DNA from: Marchantia polymorpha subsp. ruderalis
Lineage: Eukaryota > Streptophyta > Marchantiopsida > Marchantiales > Marchantiaceae
Direction: 5' to 3'
Length of the DNA stretch: 64,000 nucleotides
Assembly: GCA_037833965.1 (NCBI GenBank)
Contig: AP031356.1
Span: forward strand, 5,974,501 to 6,038,500
A program made the translations under genes and the position numbers. The notes below the pieces were generated by a model that did no database searches, was not told where the DNA came from, and saw nothing but the letters and a program-made list of their open reading frames with translations. This document shows, in pieces, positions 13,186-25,600 of the stretch. Within the stretch, counting starts at the first letter, position 1. Each line of letters begins with the position of its first letter.

Positions 13186-16100
13186 TTAAGATGCAACGTC
13201 CTTGTTGCACATACGTTCAAACTCCTGAACTATCAAAGGTGCATTTGTTAAATTTTTAGCTAGTTCCCAAGTTGATTCATACGATGGATAGCCTTTCCAT
13301 TGAATCAAATACTCTACTTTGGGATATTTATGACCTCGGATACGTTTCTTGAGTATCTTTTCTACCTCAAACTTCTCATGATCTGCTATCAAGGTTGGAA
13401 GAGGAGGTGGTGCTGGTTGGTTGGTGAATTGTTTTGGTCGTGGTACATGTTTTCGCAATCGTGACACATGAAATACTGGATGTATTTTCATATGTGACGG
13501 AAGTTCCAACTTGTATGACACTTCACCAACACGCTTCAAAACCAAAAATGGACCAATGAACCTAGGGTTTAACTTTGGTGTTCCTACAAGAGACAAATTC
13601 GCTGTAGATAACCAAACATGATCTCCAACCTCAAAAATCACTTCTCTACGATGAGCATCGGCATGCTGCTTTTGCCGATTTTGAGCTATCACCAACTTCT
13701 CCTTGGCCTGATGTAGTCCTCGGTGAATATGCTCCACAAATTCGTTGACTGCTGCAACTTTGGTTGAAAACTCCTCTCCTTTGGGAAGTCTCATCAAACT
13801 TGAAGGAGTTATAGGATGAGCTCCATACATAAGAAAAAATGGAGACACTTTTGTGGATGCATTAACATAATTGTTATATGCAAATTCCACAAGTGGCAAA
13901 AGGTTGTCCCACTCTTCTTGCTCTTCTAATGTGAATGCTCGTAGCATATCCTCTATGGTTCTATTTGCCCACTCAGTTTGAGGGTGATAGGCCGTTGACA
14001 TTGCTAGTTTTGTTTTGAAAAAACTAAACAAAGTTTTCCAAAATAAACTAGTGAAGTGAGTACCTCTATCCGTGATTAACACTTTGCTTAAGCCATGATT
14101 CACAAAAACTGCATCTAGATACAATTGAGCTAGTTGTGGAGCTGTTACTGTTTTTGTGATTGGCCTATTGTGAATCATCTTGCTCAATTTGTCCACAAAA
14201 ACCACCACTGAATCATGTCCTAACGAAGTCCTTGGTAACTCACATACAAGATCCATGGTGACATGTTCCCACCGCTGTTCGGGAATAGGAAGAGGCTGTA
14301 ATAAACCCGCTGGTTTTTGATTACTTGCCTTGTTTTGTTGACAAGCAACACAACTTCGAACATATGACTCCACATCCTCACGTATTTTGGACCAATAGTA
14401 CACTCGTTGTATACTCTCCACGGTTTTTTCCGCCCCCACATGACCTGCAATGGCTGTATCATGACTTTCTGCCAAAATCATTGTGCGCAAATCGTGATCT
14501 TGTGGAATCCATATACGATGATTGTAAAACGCCAAACCTCGAGATTTCTCTGCCTTTCCAGTTTGTAGTGCCCGAGTGATCTCTTCATCCTCCTTTGTGG
14601 CTTGTGACATCTTGCTCCACTAATCCGCCTGAATTTTCACTTTTGCAACATGATTCAAACAAGGCATGCGTGTGAGAGCATCTGCAAGTTGCTTCTTCCC
14701 TCCACGTACACAATCTTCATGTTGAAGCGTTGACGCCACTCTGCCCATCGAATTTGTCGTTTGGACAGATCCTTGTGAGTTTCCAAATAAACCAAGGGTT
14801 TATGATTAGTCTCCATCACAAACTCCTTATCACCCAAATAATGCTTTCAATGTTTGGTTGCCAACACGATGGCTAACTCCTCCTGTTTTGTCGTGTGATA
14901 ATTTTGTTCCGCCGCCACCAACTTTCAAGAATAGAAAGCAACTGGATGCCATCCATCCTCCCATTCTTGTTGAAGTATGCCACCTACTATTGTACCTGAT
15001 GTGTAAGTGGCCAACTTGATAGAACGGTTAGGATCATACCACTTGAGAATAGGTGCGTGTAACAAAGCATCTTTCAATGCTTGAAAAGCTAACTCTTGAG
15101 TTGTTCCCCATCTCCACTTTTGACCTTTCCCTAACATGGAAGTCAAGGTCTGAGCTAGTCGAGCAAAACCTTTCACAAATCTACGATAGAATCCAATGAG
15201 CCCTAGAAAACTCTTCAATTGAGTTTGATCCTCAGGTGCTATCCATTTCTGAATGGCATCTATCTTCTCACTCATCACTTGGATTCCTGTAGCTGTAACT
15301 CTATGACCCAAGTAATCTACTTCTGACTTGCCAAATTCACATATTGAAGCTTTGGCATACAATTGATTGTCTCTTAAAACTTGAAGTACCTCTCGTAAAT
15401 GACTTCTATGATCACTCAAAGTTTTGCTATACACCAATATATCATCTAGAAAAACAATGACAGATTTATCTAGATAAGGGCGAAAGATATCGTTCATCAA
15501 TCCCATGAATGTAGCTGGTGCATTAGTGAGACCAAAAGGCATCACCAGATACTCAAAGTGTCCATACCTAGTACAAAAAGCTATCTTGTGAACATCTTCA
15601 TCTGCAATTCGAATTTGATTGTAGCCGCTTCTCAAATCTAGCTTGGTGAAGTACTTTGCTCCTTGAAGTTGATCAAACAAATCATCCATACGAGGTAATG
15701 GATATTTGTTTTTCACCGTTTGCTGATTCAACCCGCGATAATCGATACATAGTCTCATGGATCCATCCTTCTTCTTCACAAAGAGTACTGGAGCTCCATA
15801 AGATGAAACACTTGGTTGAATGAATCCCTTGCTCAACATCTCCTCCACTTGAGCTTTGCATTCTTCCAATTCGTTTGGAGCCAAACGATATGGAGCTTTG
15901 CAAGTTGGTGTACTTCCAGATATCACCTCAATCTTGTGATCTACTCGCCTCTTTGGTGGTAATCCTGCAAGTAGATCATCTGGAAAAACATCTTTATACT
16001 CCATAAAAATGTCGTTTAAGAACTCCGGGATGTAAGGTTTGTCCGTGGACCCAATATCTCTTATAAGTCCAAGGAAACATACATCATCTCTAGAAATGGA

Positions 16101-16538
16101 TGTTGTACCCATCACAAAGAGGGGTAAATTCCTATTCTTAGATCTAATTCTATCTCCATAGATCTTCCATCCACTACTTGTAATCACTTTTCTTCTCCAA
16201 TCTACCTTCGGATTATATTGTTCCATCCATGGCATTCCAAGGATGACATCATATCGAGCTAAACGAATTACTCTTCATTCAATGCTCTCCTTGTATCTAC
16301 CTATGGATAATTCTACACTCCGTGGTAGTGTTTCTATTATTTCAGTTTGCCCGTTTGGCAATTCAACTTCTTCACTCACGTCCTTCATCAACATCAAACC
16401 TAACTTCATAGCAACATTCCTTGATAAAAAATTCTCAGTTGCTCCAGGATCAATTAAAACTCTCACCTTGTGTCCTTCCATGAAACCATCAGTGACAATG
16501 AGTTGAGCTTGCTTCTTACTCCTTCCATGAGCTCCCAA
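13186..16538 (-). pseudogene. Pol of element B with chromodomain
   Basis: Reading on the minus strand: retropepsin with VLIDPGATENFLS (near 16,450), reverse transcriptase with [12 protein letters not shown] and [10 protein letters not shown] (near 15,440-15,640), RNase H (near 14,660-15,060), integrase with an HHCC zinc region ending CVACQQNK (near 14,330) and a DRGTHFTS core block (near 14,065), then a C-terminal chromodomain (VEYLIQWKGYPSYESTWE, near 13,270-13,320). The chromodomain is the mark of chromoviruses and in the family targets insertion to heterochromatin. A few breaks interrupt it. Confidence 0.93.
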
Positions 16539-17768
16539 CTATTGCCTTCTTCCAACCTCGCCTTTTCTTCGCTTTGTAGAACCAGTAAGGCCGCGAGGCA
16601 AGAATACTGATGATCTTCGTTTCCCGAAACTGCTTCCTCCACCTCTTCATACTCTATACCCTCCATATTGTTGAATGGTCGTCGCTGCATGGGCCGTCCT
16701 CCTTGTTGTGTCGGCCGAACTCGACAAAACTTGGCTATGTGACACATTCGTCCACATGCATAGCATTGGCGATTGTCACGAACTCCAGCTCCTCCTCGAA
16801 CCATTCCATTATTTGCATAACCTTCTTGCAAATTTGGAACTCCTGGTCGCCTAATCTCACCTCCAAATCTTGGTGGTGGTCTTCTTGTTGGTGCAAAACC
16901 TTCTCTACGTCGAAGGTTTCCCAATTCCATCGGTGTTGGACCAGATGGATCCCTAAAATTGCTCACTGGTTCACCGTGTGTGACACCAAAAGCACCCGAA
17001 ATTCGTTGAGCAATTGCGATTGCTTCATTCACAGTAGATGGATTGCTTACCATCACCTCCTTTCGAATTCGATCTTTCAAGCCTCGTTTGAACACGTCCA
17101 AGACTTCAGCTCCACTCATATCCATGATAGATACTTGAAGATCACGAAATTCTTCAATGTACTCATGAATACCTCCTTTCTGCTTCAGATCCCACAACTT
17201 CATTCTTGCAGTTTGAAGAGAATCCACCGCTTGAAAATTTTGCAGAAGTCCTTCCTGCATTCCACTCCACGAAATGGTAACACCTCTTTCTGAAAACATT
17301 CTCTCCCATGTTGTGTACCATGTGAGAGCCTTATCCGTAAGATAAGATCTCATGAACATTCATGCAATATAATCAGAAACATGAAAATGGGATAAATGAA
17401 TATTCATCCTCATAATCCATCCCTCTAACACTCCCATTGCTCTACTCCCTTTGTAAGCTTCCACCTTACAGGGTTTTCCCATTCGAAGCAAGAGATTTGC
17501 TTGATCTTCAATCTCTTGAAGACGTCTCCTATTTGCCTCTGCTGCATCAATAGGAGTTGGTTTCTGGCTGAACTTGGGAAGCTTGAACTTGAGGTTCAAC
17601 TTCCATCTCTCCAACTCTCTCTCTCTCTACTTTCTCACTCTCTAATGCGAAGATTTTATCTTCCATGGCTTGCTGCTTGGTATGCCCATCTACTATCGCT
17701 TTTCTCAACTCCTTCATCTCCGCCATGATTGCATTAAGAACCGCACCCATATCAATTGATGTTCCCAT
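16463..17768 (-). pseudogene. Gag of element B
   Basis: The gag region starts near 17,768 (MGTSIDMGAVL), continues through a helical capsid-like stretch (ALTWYTTWERMF, then KLWDLKQKGGIHEYIEEF, a common Ty3 gag signature) and ends with a CCHC knuckle CYACGRMCHIAKFC near 16,740-16,780. It is only lightly broken. In an active member, the Gag protein packages the element RNA. Confidence 0.88.
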
Positions 17769-18369
17769 GCTTTCTCACACTCCCTCTAATACAAAGTGAG
17801 TATAATCACTATGTGACCTCTCAACAAAGGAGTCACAAAAGGTGCAGGTGACTCTATCACAGCTCTATAGTACTCCTCTCTATAATTACTCACAAGAAAA
17901 ACTCTTCATATCCTCTTCTGTCTATATACTATTCTAATCTCTACATAAGTGCTGAATCGAACCGGGACAGGTGGTTCGCGATTCAAATCCATGAAACAAT
18001 CAGTATATAATGTATATAGTACAATCCCAAGTCTCTCCATAAGTAACTATTGGAAGAATCAGTGACACTCTTGACTCCATCACTCTAGTCATAAAATCTG
18101 CACCCCAACAAGCCACAAGGTACATCCGAAAATGATGTTTCTCCATGCAACGAAGGTGAATATCGAAAAGGTTAGGAATTGGCCAGTGCGGTACTAGATT
18201 CCTGTCAATCCCTTCCATATCTGCAAAAACACAATTTCCCCCTTCCACCTCTCTCTACATGCAGATGAATGACCTCTGCCAGCCTCTATACACTCTCAAG
18301 ACTACACTCCATCATCACTCACTTGCTATTCCATGAGGGGTAATCCACACTCAAGGAAAGAGCAAGGTC

Positions 18370-18381
18370 GCTCTGATACCA
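18370..18381 (-). other. Primer-binding site of element B (tRNA-iMet)
   Basis: The minus-strand sequence TGGTATCAGAGC, one base inside the 5' LTR, is the classic complement of the 3' end of plant initiator tRNA-Met. Confidence 0.9.
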
Positions 18382-18382
18382 T

Positions 18383-18802
18383 TGTAACACTAGGGTTTAG
18401 AGAGAAGTTCACTCGAAGATAGAAACGTAAACTCTGAAGATGAGAGATCCCAACAATGGTTCTCCTCTCCCTTATATAGCTCTCACCAACAAGTACAAGG
18501 TGATAAGATCTAATCCCCACCATCCATCCCACTCCTAGTGGATGGATGACATGGCAGATAACCCTAACAAGCACACGGATCGCTGACGTGGCGCACTCAA
18601 CTAACACATTAACTAACACATTCAATCCTTACCTACAAGCACACGGATTGCTGACGTGGCACTGTCAACTAACACGTCCACTCTAAACCTACCAAGTGCG
18701 CGGATCGCTGACGTGGCAACTATGACTAGTGCACACTAAAGTATCTACATCAATATTCAGAGTAACCTCTACTTTAGTTCTAACTAACTAAAGATGGTTA
18801 CA
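18383..18802 (-). repeat. 5' LTR of element B
   Basis: A 420-bp LTR. On the minus strand it starts TGTAACCATC and ends GTGTTACA. It contains three spaced copies of GCCACGTCAGC (plus-strand positions 18,582-18,592, 18,650-18,660 and 18,707-18,717) upstream of a TATATAAG box at about 18,471-18,478, a normal U3 promoter layout. Confidence 0.93.
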
Positions 18803-20423
18803 GAATTGTCTAAACGACAAATTCATGAGCAGAGTGACATCAACGTTTCAACATAAAGATTGTGTACGTGGAGGGCAAGAAGCAATTTGCGGATGCTCTC
18901 ACACACATGTCTTGTTTGAATCATGTTGCAGAATTGAAGATTCAAGCAGATTGATGGAGCAAGATAACACATGCCACAAAGGAGTATGAAGAGATCATGA
19001 AGACATTACAAGCTAGAAGGGCAGAGAATGCTAGAGGTTTGATCTTCTACAAAAAAAGTATATGAATTTTGCAAGATCAATAGTTACACACAATGCTTTT
19101 TTCAGAAAATCATGATACAATTATTGCAGGTCATGAAGAGTGGAAAGACTTGAAAAGCATTCAATGAGTTTACTTTTGATCCAAACTATGGAACAACGTG
19201 CAGGCTTACGCTCAAAGTTGTGTTGTTTGTCAACAAAACAAGGCAAGTAATAAAAAACAAGCTGGTTTATTACAGCCTCTCCCTAGTTCCAAACAGCGAT
19301 GGGAACATGTCACCATGTATCTTGTATGTGAGTTACCAAAAACTTTGTTAGTAAATGATTTAATGGTGGTTTTTGTGGAAAAATTGAGTAAGATGATTCA
19401 CATTAGATCGATTACAACAACAACGACAGCTCCTCAACTTGCTCAATTGTACTTAGATGTTGTTTTTGTGAATTAAGTGATTAAGTTTTTGTGATTAAAC
19501 AAATTTTTAATCATTCATAGAGGAACTCATTTCACTAGTTTGTTTTGAAAAAATTTGTTTAGTTTTTTTAAAATCCAATTAGCAATGTCAACAGTTTATC
19601 ATCCTTAGACTCTTTCTCAAACATAGAGAGTCATTAGAATTGTAAAATATATGATACGTACATTCACATTAGTGTAGCAAGAAGAATAGAATACTCTTTT
19701 GACTCTTGTGAAATTTGTATATAATAATTTTTTAAATGCATACACAATGGTGTCTTGATTTTAACTCATGTACGATGCTCATTCCATTACTTCATCAAGT
19801 TTGATGAAGTTTTTGAAAGGTGAGGAGTTTTCAACTAAGGTAGGAGCAGTCAACGAGTTTGTGAAACATATTCATCAAGGTCTACACCAAGCAAAAGAAA
19901 AGATGTTGATTTGTCAAAATCGACAAAAACAGCATGTTGATACTCATTGTCGTGAGTTAGTTTTTCAGGTTAGAGATCAGGTTTGGCTATTTACAACAAA
20001 AAAATTTGTGTTTTATAGGAACACCAAAGTTTAAGCCTAGATTCATTGATACTTTTGTGAAACGTGTTGGTGAAGTGTCATACAAATTTGAGCTTCCGTC
20101 ACATATGAAAATACATAATGTATTTCATGTGTCACTATTGTGAAGACATGTACCATGACCAAAACAATTCACAAATCAATTGGTGTTACCTCCTTTACCA
20201 ATCTTGATAGCTGATCAAGAGAAATATGAGGTAGAAAAGATCCTCAAGAAAGTAATCCGAGGTCACAAGTATCCTAAGGTGGAGTATTTGATTCAATGAA
20301 AATGAGATACATAATACGAATCAACTTGGTATCCAACTCAAAATCTAGCTAATGCACCGTTGATAGTCCAAGAATTTAAAAGAAGGTGGAATGAGTACGT
20401 TGCGTTTTAAAAAGAAGCAGGTT
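18803..20423 (+). pseudogene. Gag-pol remains of element A, right part
   Basis: This part continues RNase H directly after element B, then shows the integrase zinc-binding region (SCVVCQQNKAS, about 19,215), the integrase core and the C-terminal chromodomain region (about 20,220-20,390). It is colinear with B at 13,186-14,800 read on the opposite strand. It is broken in many places and AT-shifted. Confidence 0.85.
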
Positions 20424-20808
20424 TGTAATCATGTTTAGTTAGTTAGAGCTAAAGAAAAGTTTATTCTGAATGTTGATATATATACTTTAGCGTGCACTAA
20501 TCATAGTTGCCACATCAACGATGTGCACGTTTTTTGTAGAAAGAGAGTAAGTGTGTTAGTTGACAGCTCCACGTGAGCGATTAGTGTGCTTTTTAGATAA
20601 AGATTGAGTGTATGAGTTAGTAGTTAGAGTTATCCATCACATCATCCATCCATTTAGAATGGGATGGATGGTAGGGATAAGATATTATCTCCTTGTACTT
20701 GTTGGTGATAGCTATAGAAGGGAGAATGGAACCATTGTTGGTATCTCTCATCTTCAAAGTTTATGTTTACATCTTCCAGTGAATTTGTCTATAAACCCTA
20801 GTGTTACA
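20424..20808 (+). repeat. 3' LTR of element A
   Basis: This 385-bp repeat begins TGTAATCATG and ends GTGTTACA. It pairs with the LTR at 9,041 and is followed directly by the target duplication CTTGA. The purine-rich run just before it is a poor remnant of a polypurine tract. Confidence 0.92.
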
Positions 20809-20813
20809 CTTGA

Positions 20814-22576
20814 ATATCTCGCGAGTCACTTTTAGCGTGGACGCATAAATCTCAATGCAAATATGTAATTGATGCCTCATGTTTGTTATAAATTGCACTT
20901 GTATTAATTTAGAAATATTTTTAAATTCATCTCAATCTAATTCCAACATCATCCGCTTGATAACTTCTCTACTTCCAGATTTCTTAAACAGTTAGACTTG
21001 CAATCTAAAATGCTAATATTGCTTGCTCATGAGTGCGGCAGGTCCAAGCGTTTATGTTTAGACATGTGTGCACAACGACCAAGTTAAGAACGACAAACAA
21101 AGAAAACAACGCGCCAAATGAAAGCAAACACCGCGTCAAACAAATACATAGAATAAATCTCTGACATTGATGGTACCCTAAACTTCGCACAAGAAAAATG
21201 TTGCACAGCCTCTTGTGAGTGATACTTCCCAAAAATGACGTGAAACCTTAACATCAATATGTGTCACTATTGGAAGGGTTAACTATGTAGATGATAATAA
21301 TCATTTTCCAATGATATTATGTTCCAAAGAAAAAAAATATGTGTAAAAATTTTGTAAACAAATGTGTAGAAACAAATGTGATGAATAAAAAAATCACATC
21401 GTGTTATTGATGTGTTGTTTCCATACAAGAAGTGTGAAGGGGATTTTGTGTGTTGGGGGAAGAAGAGAGAGAAGGTAGAGTTCGCTTCTTCAATCCGTAT
21501 CACTCCCCTTATTGAGTCGTGGTTCGCATTGCCATCTTGATTCGTGGTTGTTTTGTGTATTATTAGAGGGAGGGGTCCATGTGACTCCTATAAGAGTCTG
21601 ACTACGAATCAGATCCGCCCAACCTCAGTAGTTGGCGCCACCGACAGCTCTCCGGCAAAACCGACAAGATCTGAGCTTCTCTCAATTTGTGAGTTTACCA
21701 AAAGTTTTACTAGTACATTATTTGCAGCCATAGAGGTTTTCACCAAGGAAGCGGTATGTTGGCTGCAATTAATGTACTGTAAACTCACAAATCTACAAAA
21801 ACCTTTGTTCATGTACAAAGGTAGGTTATTGTCCAATATTTGCAATATTGCGTTTTGCCTTTACATATTTCATGGGCGAAACATCAGTGATTACCAGCCC
21901 AATTTTCCACTTCGTTCACAACTATTCAACCACTGGAATATCACTGGAATGTTCCAGAAAGTCATGCTTTTGGCATATTACTCATCCAGGTTCTTAAGAC
22001 GGTACACACCCAGGGAGAAACTCGCAATGATTGATGGATAACGCTTCTGAAACTGAAAGTTTGTGAATATAATTGACCGAAGTGTGTGCCCACTGTGTGC
22101 GATTTATGTCTCACATAATCTGCTTGCATGGAGTTTGAATTAACTTTCTGCGCTAGGGACAAACACGACCAGGAAGTAGAAGATTGCAAGAGCAGCGTTG
22201 CAGGGAAGTCTCAGGCGACGGCACTTCTCCGCTTGTGTCCTCTAGCTGTCACGGCACACTTGATGTCCCTGCGCATGGACGCACGCGAATCTTGCTTGAC
22301 TTGACCGTAGACTGCACCTGTGTTGATCGAGCGAGGTCGGTGAGATTGGTCCCGACGTTGTGAACAGCAGGGCTCACTACAATTCCCACAGCGCAGACTG
22401 CTCTTGCGGCGAAAAATTAATTTCGAGTGACCAAAAAGAGGAGTTCAGATAGAATTTTTTCTCCTTTTTATTCTTATTGTTTAGTCCTGACTGCGGATCT
22501 GTTTAAATTCTTGGAATTTAGGCTTATTCAGAGGAGTTTGTGTGGAGGAGGATCGTGCACAAAGCACGCGCCAGCG
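20814..22576. other. Intergenic region with an imperfect foldback
   Basis: No gene is recognisable between element A and the DUF707 gene. The longest open frame (about 21,544-22,041, plus) runs through an inverted repeat and has no reliable homology. From about 22,140 GC content rises toward the DUF707 promoter and 5' UTR. Confidence 0.5.
21685..21792. repeat. Imperfect inverted repeat (foldback)
   Basis: The outer arms at 21,685-21,698 and 21,779-21,792 are exact reverse complements (14 bp, ATTTGTGAGTTTAC). Inner arms follow, with TTTGCAGCCA ending at 21,730 and TGGCTGCAAT starting at about 21,759. The left arm has about 14 extra bases. The loop is about 28 nt. Confidence 0.7.
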
Positions 22577-22606
22577 ATGATAGACGAGGAGGTTAGGCGG
22601 GATTGA
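22577..22606 (+). promoter_or_regulatory. Upstream ORF before the DUF707 start
   Basis: An ATG at 22,577 opens a nine-codon frame (MIDEEVRRD) that stops 20 bases before the main ATG. If the transcript starts upstream of it, this uORF could reduce initiation at the main start. The transcript start is not known from sequence. Confidence 0.35.
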
Positions 22607-22626
22607 ATCGGATTGAGCTGGGACGA

Positions 22627-25600
22627 ATGGCGGAACATGATGCTCAGCTCCGCAGTATGCATCCGAGGAAGCGGAACGAGACGTTGAGGCTGATCGTTAC
22701 CACCTTTTTAAGCATTGCGTTGGGGTTTTTCATAGGAATCTTCTTCATAAGGGTAAATGAAGAAGACTCGAATCAGCCTCTCCTTCCCGTTTGTATTTCA
22801 CTGCTCTCTTTTTCCGAAGTTGCTGAATCATGACATGGGTTTTGGCGTTGTAAGCGCTGAATGCTTATCGTAAGGAGTCACAAGAATCGCCCGTCTCCAG
22901 GACCTTGTCGTTTACTGTGGTTTGTGTTTTGCAGTTCGGGTTGACGAATGGATTCGGAAATGGAATTTTCATGGCTGATGATGTTCACAAATATGACCCC
23001 ATGTCTTCTGTACCATCTCGACATCCTCGTGGAACTGAGGGACTACCGCTAGGTATTATCATTCCTGAGTCGGATCTGTACCAGCGCAGATTGTGGGGTA
23101 AGCCTGATGAGGTAGATCCTCTTTCCTACAGCCCTGCCCTCTTATTTTAATATCAAGTGGAAAAATGATATGCTGAATTCTGCTCACAGCTTCTTGATTT
23201 CCAAGTCACTTCTACTGCGGGCTGTGACTTCTATACACTTAATAATCATTTCAACACTCAAACCTTTTTTTGCTACAAAACTCAGTTCATGGCATTTTGA
23301 ACTCGTTTAGAAATGTTCCAACGTCGGAAAGGAAGAAGCGTATGAAGATCTGCGAAGGTTTCGGGTATATAGAACCAGAGCATTGTGTTTTAGATTATCT
23401 AACTCGAGGCCAGTCATATCGCAAGAACTGCAGTGAGAAACTTGTTACGAAGCTGAGCAATTCTTGGGGGAAAGACCTTCTGCTTCCACATTGCGTATGG
23501 TAATATCCACTGAACTGTATAATCTTGAACATACAGAAGGAAATAATGAATTGACCAAATTTGATACGTTTTGAATCTTCCCACTTGAGCTGAAGCATCA
23601 GATACTTCGCGGGTTCGATATTATATGTCCCACGTGGAAGGCAAGAAGTAAGTCATAGATCTTACATGGGTGCTTACAGTCCACTAAATGAGAAGTATAC
23701 GTATACGCAATGAAGTATAAGGTAGTAAACACTTGAGGCTCTTGTGTCTGTTCAATTAAGTTAACAAATTCGATTAAGTTATGGGTAGTTGATGAGAGAA
23801 GGTTTTCCCACCTTCGAGGCACTTTCTTCAGTGAAGCGTGTGTGGGTGGGCAGGGGGATGATACAACTACGATACGCATTTAGCAAATGATCATGTTTCC
23901 AGCATCCACTTCATCATAGTACGGTACCAGATATCTAAGTTTTTAGCTGGAAGTGAACTTTCCGGTATATGCCTGAGGTGCTGGGCTAATTTACAAGTTT
24001 CGAAGGAGTAATATGATAAACCTGCTGGATACTTGCACTTACTCTCTACGTACGGTCTTTCACTTGTGTAGGACCTGCCTGCGAATCCATCGAAGCACCT
24101 TGTGACTTTCACTGTGGGCATCAAGCAGAAGGACATTGTCAACAAAGCTGTCCAAAAAGTAGGTATCCATAGGTCACGTATCCATAAGCTTACAGAAGTT
24201 GTTTGTTTATGAAGTAGTTCTTAAGTAATGGTTCTTTATGATGTCAGTTCCTAGAGAAAGGTTATTGGCGATATATGTTTAGAGGCCTTGAAGTAGAGCC
24301 ATTTGAACCGACCCATTTGACACTGTGCAGTTTCCAAAAGAGTGGACTATTTTGTTGTTTCACTACGATGGAAACACAGATGCCTGGAATGAATTTGAGT
24401 GGTCCAAAACTGCCATCCATATCAGTGCCAAGAAACAAACAAAGTGGTGAGGACAACGTTCATACTGCAAACTGAATCTATACATTGCGTACCAGGTTCA
24501 GTTGTTATTAGGAGTTTGACTTGCTTACAGGAGCTTAACTTCGATCCTGCCATTAGGGTCTCTAGTGAATTTTTCCAAGACTTGTTAACGGATACTGAAA
24601 CGTATGTTGCTGATGCCAAATTGGTCGCCATAACGTAAAACACCCAGTCTGATATTGGAGCTGCTTCTGGAATAAAGATTTAGTCCCTGAATATTGCGTG
24701 TTGTTTGTGAATAGGTGGTACGCTAAGCGCTTTTTGCACCCTGATATCGTAGCTCCGTATGATTACATATTTATATGGGATGAGGATTTGGGTGTCGATC
24801 ATTTTGATGGAGAAAAGTAAGACAGCTGCATGCTCTTGATTTTGATTCCTCTCTGGACGCTGAATCTGTACCCCACTATGCTTGGGATTGTCTGCATTGT
24901 GGATTCAATCTAGCCATTATGGGCATACTTGGCGGTCAGCTTGACTACGCAGTTTAAGCTAGACAGGCAGCTAGACCTGTGTTTTTTGTTCCTCTTTTCA
25001 ACACTCGTTTATTAGCTCATATGTGAATCTCATTACAGGTACATCGAGCTTGTCAAGAAATATGGCCTCGAAATCTCCCAGCCAGCTTTGGAACCTGACA
25101 GGGGATTGACATGGCAGATGACCAAACGTAGGTCTGATGTCGAGGTGCACAAGTAAGGTTTCATCTAGCTCTTGGAGACCTCACACAACTATTGCACTAA
25201 GTTGGAAAGTACACATGATAAGTGTATTGGAAAGGTCGTATTTCTTTCCTTCTTTACATCTGAGAATTGTCTGTGTTTCAGGATCACAGAAGAGCGACCC
25301 GGATGGTGCAAGGATCCAAATTTACCACCATGCGCTGGGTACTTACCTCTACACTTTTTGAGTTGGGTTAATTTTTCCATGATAATAAGGTGCTCTGGAG
25401 GCGTTCTCCTTTACATATTGACGTTAAGGAACACCTTCCCCTCATATGCGAGGAATGGAGCCATCAAGACGGCTACTCCTGTTAATCTGTAAAAGCTTCA
25501 AACTGGTTACTTAGTGGACGAAGACAGTCTAATAGGGCACGTTACGTGCAGGTTTGTGGAAATCATGGCACCTGTATTTTCCCGCAAGGCATGGCGATGT

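Larger units (their letters stand above)
12994..18802 (-). mobile_element. Element B: younger Ty3/gypsy chromovirus nested in element A
   Basis: A 5.8-kb element on the minus strand with LTRs at 18,383-18,802 (5') and 12,994-13,172 (3', much shorter than its partner). Both LTRs have TGTAAC/GTTACA ends. The primer-binding site for initiator tRNA-Met lies at 18,370-18,381 and a polypurine tract abuts the 3' LTR at about 13,173-13,187. Coding order is gag, protease, reverse transcriptase, RNase H, integrase and chromodomain, which defines a Ty3 chromovirus. Flanking sequence is TAATT on the left and GAATT on the right, an almost perfect 5-bp target duplication. It is broken at about half a dozen points. 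Over the shared 179 bp the LTRs differ at only about two sites (near 1%), so it is young, perhaps around a million years at typical plant rates (inference). Confidence 0.95.
9041..20808 (+). mobile_element. Element A: old Ty3/gypsy chromovirus, split by element B
   Basis: The element is bounded by two diverged LTRs (9,041-9,449 and 20,424-20,808), each starting TGTAA and ending TTACA, and flanked by a perfect 5-bp target duplication CTTGA (9,036-9,040 and 20,809-20,813). After the left LTR come a degenerate tRNA-iMet primer-binding site (from about 9,451), a leader, gag with a CCHC knuckle (about 11,055), reverse transcriptase (about 11,810-12,490), then RNase H interrupted by element B. The right portion (18,803-20,423) carries the end of RNase H, integrase and the chromodomain region. 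Removing element B leaves about 5.96 kb, the same size as B. The copy is broken in dozens of places. The LTRs differ at very roughly 15% of sites in the part I compared, so it is far older than B. Confidence 0.93.

Noticed and set aside
13186-18625. Plus-strand open frames inside element B (for example 16,610-17,293)
   Set aside because: They are antisense shadows of the gag-pol remains of element B.
21544-22041. 165-codon open frame, with a C-terminal stretch (AYYSSRFLRRYTPREKLAMI) that faintly recalls retroelement RNase H
   Set aside because: The frame runs through a foldback, the resemblance is limited to a few residues, and no other domain lies next to it.
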